NCBI GenBank assembly: GCA_026413225.1
Contig: CM048552.1
Coordinates: forward strand, 200,087,553 to 200,151,552
DNA length: 64,000 nt
Reading direction: 5' to 3'
Origin: Otis tarda
Taxonomy: Eukaryota; Chordata; Aves; Otidiformes; Otididae
The position numbers and the translations under genes are program-made. This document shows, in pieces, positions 59,262 to 64,000 of this stretch. The notes below the pieces were generated by a model. The model was not told the origin of the DNA and did no database searches. It worked only from the letters and a program-made list of their open reading frames with translations. Each line of letters opens with the position of its first letter. Positions within the stretch are counted from its first letter, which is position 1.

Positions 59262-59380
59262 AGCTATCTAACTCCTCCTCAGCCTCCCTGATGCTACACA
59301 GTCTTCACACTGTCTCCTGCAGCTCAGCCACCTGCCACAGGAGGTCCTCCTCCTGGGCACAACTGCAGGCAGGACTGTCC
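59262..59380 (-). repeat. ORF1-derived patch inside the CR1 reverse-transcriptase region
   Basis: This 119-base segment matches 60972-61100 in the same orientation. Shared strings include CTCAGCCTCCCTG, TGCTACACAG and CTCCTGCAGCTCAGCC. The first 68 aligned bases have about seven differences. 60972-61100 lies inside ORF1, in the part encoding CARVEELLQQAAELQEMVRR. On both sides of the patch the sequence is ordinary ORF2: GTTAAATATCTTTGTTGGCA-type sequence on one side and CACTGGTCTCCACTTGGACA on the other. Confidence 0.8.
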
Positions 59381-59516
59381 CCATCACTGGTCTCCACTTG
59401 GACATCAATCTGTTGACAGCAATTCTTTGAGTGTGGCCATCCAGCCAATTCCTTATCCACTGAGTGGTCCATCCATCAAATCCCTATCTCTCCAGTTCAG
59501 AGACAAGGATGTCATG

Positions 59517-59799
59517 TTTCCAGGCAACAAGCAGGACCCGAGGAAATGGCCACAAGTTGTACCAAAGGAGGTTTAGATTGGACGTGAGGAAAAACTTTTT
59601 CTTTCAAAGCGTGGTCAGGCACTGGAATGGCCTGCCCAGGGAGGTGGTGGAGTCGCCGTCCCTGGCAGTGTTCAAGAGGCGGCTTGATGAGAAGCTACAA
59701 GATATGGTTTAGTAGCTGTGGCAGCAATGGTAGTGGGAAGACGGTTGGACTAGATGATCTTATAGGTCCCATTCAACCATGTGATTCTATGATTCTATG
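59517..59799 (+). mobile_element. young CR1 3' end nested in the older minus-strand CR1
   Basis: The segment starts TTTCCAGGCAACAAGCAGG and ends with two ATTCTATG units. It carries the last ORF2 codons, seen in the frame that ends at 59712 with [20 protein letters not shown] and DEKLQDMV, followed by the short 3' UTR. It matches 11448-11735 with about seven differences. Immediately before it the host reads GACAAGGATGTCATG, and after it TGGGACAGTGTCAAATG. These join into uninterrupted ORF2, so the insertion site is exact to one or two bases. No target duplication longer than 2-3 bases is visible. Confidence 0.95.
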
Positions 59800-60445
59800 T
59801 GGGACAGTGTCAAATGTTCTGTACAAGTCCAGGTAGATGACGTCAGTTGCTCGTCCCTTATCCACCAATGTGGTAACCTCATCATATAAGGTCACCAAAT
59901 TGGTCAGGCATGATTTGCCCTTAGTGAAGCCATTTTGGCTGTCACCAATTGCCTCCTTATTTTCCATGTGCCTTAGCCTAGTTTCCAGAAGGATCTGCTC
60001 CATGATTTTGCCAGGCATAGAGGTGAGACTGACTGGTCTGTAGTTCCCCAGGTCTTCCTTTTTTCCCTTTTTAAAAATGGGGGTTATGTTTTCCCTTTTC
60101 CAGTCAGTGAGAACTTTACTGGAGTGCCATGACTTCTCAAATATGACGGAGAGTGGCTTAGGAACTTCATCCACCAGTTCCCTTACGATGTACGGATGCA
60201 TCTCAACAGGTGCTATGGATTTGTGCACCTTAAGGTTCCTTAGATGGTCTCAAACCTGATCTTCTACAGTGGGTTGTTCTTCATTCTCCAAGTCCCTGCC
60301 TTTGCCTTCTGCAACTTAGGTGGTGTGGCTAGAGCACTTGCTGGTGAAGACTGAGGTAAAAAAGTTGTTCAGTACCTCAGCCTTCTTCACACCCCGGGTA
60401 ACCAGCTCTCCTGTTTCCTTCCAGAGAGGGCCCACATTCTCCCTA

Positions 60446-61266
60446 CCTGTGCCCCAGAGTCCTTAACCATTGCTCCAGGGCTCTGTAATCCTTCTTGATA
60501 CTCTTCAGGCTGCTCCTGGCTGTACAACTGGTGCCCACATGAAACAGCAGCAGTGGATAAGAGTCAGTGAGCTGTATGAGCTTTAGTAGTCTCTTGGCGA
60601 CATTCCTGATACAAGTCCCGACAAGAAGCACATCTCTCTAGAGTGTGTCAAGTCAGCAATGGGTGCCTCTGTACTTCTCAGAAGAGAGTTGCCTACTACC
60701 AGCACCTGATGCCTTTTCCTAGTTGCGCTAGTTGTTATACGAGGAGCACGTTGGGCTGCCTTGCTCAGCTCCAGCATCTCTCCTGATGTGCTGGGTCTTT
60801 CCCCCTCAGTCTGCAGAGGGGTGAAACGATTCTGCAAGGGCACCTCAGACTTCAGGGTAAGTCTCTTCCTCCTGCTGGTCCTTGCCGTTGCAAGCTTCCA
60901 TTTTTCTGCATCATTGCCCCCCTCTCTTCTGTGTGTGCCAGTGCGGGAGAGTTTTTGTCTGTTTGGCCAGGAGCTATCCAACTCCTTCTCAGCCTCCCTG
61001 GTGCTACACAGCCTTCTCACCATCTCCTGCAGCTCAGCCGCCTGCTGCAGGAGCTCCTCCACCCGGGCACAGCTTCTGCAGCTAGGGCTGCCGCCTGTCC
61101 CTGCCCCGGGAGAAAAGTCCAGACGCTTCCTGCAGTCTGGGGTCTGCACTGCAGCCTCTCCCTTCAGCAGCTCTGTCTGCGTGGAGGCACTGGCCACCAC
61201 TGGGGTAGATGGTGCAGACCCCCCGGCCAGAGCTGCAGCCTTTGCTCTCAGACAAGTGCCCGCCAT
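60446..61266 (-). pseudogene. CR1 ORF1 with truncated esterase-like (SGNH) domain
   Basis: The minus-strand frame starts MAGTCLRAKAAALAGG at 61266 and stays open for 227 codons to 60583. Residues about 45-85 contain a cysteine pair (SCRSCARVEE) followed by a leucine-rich helical stretch (ELLQQAAELQEMVRRL) suited to coiled-coil assembly. Residues about 190-205 give VLVVGNSLLRSTEAPI, the first block of the SGNH/GDSL-like domain of CR1-type ORF1 proteins, with N where the catalytic GDS motif has D. After a frameshift, the overlapping frame 60631-60443 continues with SYPLLLFHVGTSCTARSSLK, the block usually written HVGTND, whose D is also lost. The domain then stops at a deletion join to ORF2. ORF1 proteins bind RNA and help retrotransposition. 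This one is incomplete. Confidence 0.85.
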
Positions 61267-61420
61267 TCTGTCTGGAGGGTCAGGTAGGACGAGTGCCCTT
61301 GACCTGTGCCGATGGTCACAGAATGGTGCCTGGGTGCTGGGTTATGTTTTCTTCAGGTCTCCCACTCAGCCAGTGGAATGTCCCTCCTTCAAAGCGGTGC
61401 TCTCCCTGTGCCATTTCCGG

Positions 61421-64000
61421 AATTTAATTGAACAGAATTTAATAAATTCTGATTAAACAGTGCTATTGGTTCGTTCCCTTCAAAAAGGTTGGTGGATATG
61501 ATGGCCTGAGAGGGAAGAGAAAAGGCAGAGCAACAGCACATTGGGCAGTTCACTGAGACTTGACTCCACTCATCTCCACCTGCCTGTTCTGGTTTTTCCA
61601 GGATGCCCTCATTACTGCCTAGACCCCTGAGATCTGCAGTAATCTCTTGAGATCCAGAGCGTGCTCTGGGCAGTAAGGTGGATGATGTCAGAGCATCGAG
61701 AGGGACAGAACAAACCACTGAAGATCACTGTCATCCTGTGAGGATGTGGAGTGGGACAGAGACAACTTGTTAAGCGCTTCTACACTGCGCGTGCACATCC
61801 CTGAACAGTGGAAAACAATAATTAAGTGGCAAGAGAGAAGTAAAGCATCTAAAATACAGTTAAATACACTAGTTGCCACTCTAGGACAAATTTCACTTGG
61901 GTTTTACATCTCTGCAAACTCTGAAAATTTTCTAAGGTCTCTGTAAAGTCTGCCTTCTAAAGTCTCTGTGATGGACAGCACAGCACAGAGCCAAAGCTTC
62001 GCCCCGAGAATTTCCAGCTGCTCTTTTTTTTGTTCTCACACTTGGTGCTCTAAATAAGCAATAGGATTAATATTATCACAGAGTTATTATTTCTGTCATA
62101 AATTTTAAGAACTACCTACATGAATAACTGTAAGTCAAAGTCCTTCAGGGACTGTCATAAATCTAAAAGCTGTCTGAGTACTAGATTTAGTATTTTGGTC
62201 ACTGAATTAGCTGAAAGAAGTATAAAAATGCATGTACAGAGGGACAGCTCTCTGTTAACTATATACATTTACACTGACTTCAATTAGGCAAGAATTTCAA
62301 CTAGAAATTAAAAACTTGGTCCAAGTAAATTTACTCCCATTCATGCTTCCAATATAGTATTGGCATTTGCCATCCCAGGATGCGCAATGCATCACTCTTA
62401 AAATCTCTTCCTGGAAAGTGTCTCCTAAATGTTTACAATTGCCTCACATAAAGCCAAAAGAAGAGTTTTAAGGATATTTAAGTGTTGTGTACAAGTTTTT
62501 CTACAGACACATGGAAGAAACCAAATAAGAGGTTTTTACATGTGTCTGCCTCCTCAGCTAAGACACTGTTCCAAAATGCTCTAGTGTAGCCTCAGTGATC
62601 TGTCCCTCTCATCCCAAACCTCAAACACAAGGCAAACACTGTCAATCAAGTGCATAATTTGAGAAGCAAATCACAATCCTAGGAAAACAAACAGTTTGAG
62701 CTCCAGAAATTAAACTCTCTTGCAGATACGTGTGAGAAAGCCAGAGCACAGACATAAGGCATAAATGTGCACAGGATACTCTGCAGGAGAAGAATACAAG
62801 TCCCACCTTGGTTTTGCTCCCTCTGTATTTCTGCTCACTTAGCAAAACAGAGCAGAGATCGGTGCCCTTCCTGGGTAGAGGCTCTCCCAGCTGGGGTGCA
62901 GGTGTAGGACAAAAAGGCCCCAGGAAGGCCATGGTTGCCAGCCATCATGTCTTCTGCTCTCCTCATGTCCTTGGCACAGCCAAATGGAGATGGAATTAAC
63001 AGAGTAGACACTGGAGTGGTAGAAACATAAGATACCCCAGCAAACCTCTGCTGCAATCCTTTGGGACCACTGTCAGGTGTTACAACATTCAGGGGATTAG
63101 GTCCAAACAGACATCAGGGACTAAGATATCTTCAGTTTGGTCAAGATTATCACAGAAGAGAGTGAGAAGCATTACGGTATAACCTCTGATGTTTGCCTTC
63201 TCATACAATGAGGAATGGCTGGCTGCTGACAAAGGTATTTCACCCAGTGCGATACTGGGAATGGCCACATCCAGGCTGCCCTCCACGGAGGTCTACTCTG
63301 GGTTACAACTGGCTGTAAAGGGAGCCAAAATTGTGGCACATCCTGGAATTTAGGAAGTCTGAGCCATTATTTGCTCTCTTGAAGTCAGCTATCAGGACAG
63401 CCACATTAATTGAGGTGACAAACATAGCTTTTTCAGTCACCCATGCCACAGATGCAGGGAGACAGTCTACTGCGTTCCTGTCTTCTGACAGGTTTTGGAT
63501 GATTCCATCTCTGTTTAGTCCTATTGAGAGGTAAGAAAAAGAGGCAGGCTCCCACTAAAAGCTGCTGTTGTTCTGGATTCTTAACATGGAAAGCTACAGG
63601 CTGCACTACCAAAAAAAAAAATCTAAAATTTCAAATCACTTTTCTCTTTTTGTCTTGGTGAAAAAACTATGACACCAGCTTATTATGGGTACACACATCC
63701 TTAAGGAACTTATCATCACAGCACTAACAATAGGTACAACAGTTTGGAAGACTGACGTTGAACTTCATAATTTTAATTACGCGTGGAGCACTTTTTTGGG
63801 GTCAGGAAAAGGCCCCAGAGGATTTTATTTCAGTAGACAGAAACTTCTAACTTACTGTACCAATAATCCAAGAGTTTGCAGACAACACTTTCACAGACAG
63901 GGTGAGATAGGAAGATAGTGCATTATCCTAATGCACATCTTAAGAAACCAACAGGCTTAAAGCTACATCTGTGTGTTACATTTTTGATTGCACACGTTTA
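61421..64000. other. non-coding stretch to the window end
   Basis: No gene or mobile element is recognised. A 19-base palindrome (CAGAATTTA, A, TAAATTCTG) lies at 61433-61451, just outside the CR1 5' limit. Open frames are below 110 codons and lack motifs. Confidence 0.6.

Larger units (their letters stand above)
58680..60445 (-). pseudogene. CR1 ORF2 remnant (reverse transcriptase), multiply broken
   Basis: From the 5' side on the minus strand it has the linker block [20 protein letters not shown] (about 60228), then [20 protein letters not shown], then [20 protein letters not shown], then [16 protein letters not shown]. The last block ends close to the nested insertion. Beyond the insertion come [20 protein letters not shown] and the ORF1-like patch in place of the expected SGVPQG block. 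The polymerase box follows (plus strand about 59140-59160), where the usual FADD reads FTNN, so both catalytic aspartates have been replaced. A deletion then joins the NLMNFNKAR region to [20 protein letters not shown]. The last 115-codon frame ends at 58680 with FTIRMVEHWNRLPR. The enzyme is not functional. Confidence 0.88.
58595..61420 (-). mobile_element. rearranged CR1 LINE with ORF1, internally deleted and split by a nested CR1
   Basis: Minus-strand order is 5' flank and start (about 61420), ORF1 (61266 to about 60446), an abrupt join into ORF2 just upstream of the reverse transcriptase (about 60445), reverse-transcriptase blocks to 59800, a nested plus-strand CR1 (59517-59799), then the remaining ORF2 to 58595. 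Unlike typical CR1 copies, it keeps its 5' part and has lost its 3' end. The similarity stops inside the 3' UTR at GATACCTTCCACTAGACTAG, with no tail. An ORF1-derived patch is embedded in the polymerase region (59262-59380), and a second deletion in the thumb region removes sequence near 59030-59040. The endonuclease is gone. The copy is inactive and clearly older than the CR1 inserted into it. Confidence 0.9.

Noticed and set aside
1..64000. CRISPR arrays, bacterial operons, tRNA or rRNA genes, telomeric repeats
   Set aside because: No regularly spaced direct repeats, no ribosome-binding-site and gene layout, no tRNA cloverleaf or A/B box pair and no TTAGGG arrays were seen on reading both strands. 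The content is that of a bird chromosome.

Overview
This window is vertebrate genomic DNA, almost certainly from a bird. The main evidence is a set of CR1 (chicken repeat 1) LINE copies whose 3' ends carry the 8-bp tail ATTCTATG and the conserved 'CCAACC...' 3' untranslated region. The LTRs also resemble those of avian ERVL-type endogenous retroviruses. I cannot name the species. I found no exon, tRNA, rRNA, CRISPR array, operon or bacterial-type gene. The window reads as an AT-rich intergenic or intronic gene desert whose only recognisable coding-derived sequence is broken transposon sequence.

Layout. 0-3.7 kb is AT-rich single-copy-like DNA with one probable very old CR1 trace. 3.73-4.87 kb is a solo LTR (+) with a perfect 5-bp target-site duplication. 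5.61-6.43 kb is a related but older 3'-truncated LTR on the minus strand. 10.5-11.7 kb is a 5'-truncated, relatively young CR1 (+). 13.6-14.9 kb is a CR1 (-) from a different subfamily. 19.0 kb (+) and 20.6-21.1 kb (-) hold short CR1 pieces. Near 24.3 kb there is a G-quadruplex motif beside a probable LTR 3' end. 40.76-41.30 kb is a second solo LTR (-), also with a 5-bp duplication. CR1 pieces follow at 42.7-43.4, 44.6 and 46.1 kb, all on the minus strand. 58.6-61.4 kb is the most complex element: a rearranged CR1 (-) that keeps ORF1 and part of ORF2, has an ORF1 fragment lodged inside its reverse-transcriptase region, and is split by a nested young CR1 (+). Several weak traces of very old amniote repeats lie at 7.9, 15.3, 27.5, 38.3-38.7 and 54.3-54.5 kb.

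How the parts relate. The 10.5-kb CR1 and the nested 59.5-kb CR1 share a nearly identical 3' 290 bases, so they belong to one comparatively recent subfamily. The nesting dates that activity after the 58.6-61.4 kb host copy. The two solo LTRs are products of LTR-LTR recombination that removed the proviral interior, so no viral gene remains. Every CR1 frame is interrupted, and nothing here looks able to move on its own. Family names below come from recognition by eye, not from a database search. I did not find a previously undescribed functional system. The most unusual items are the chimeric CR1 and the open, in-frame repeat region shared by the two related LTRs.
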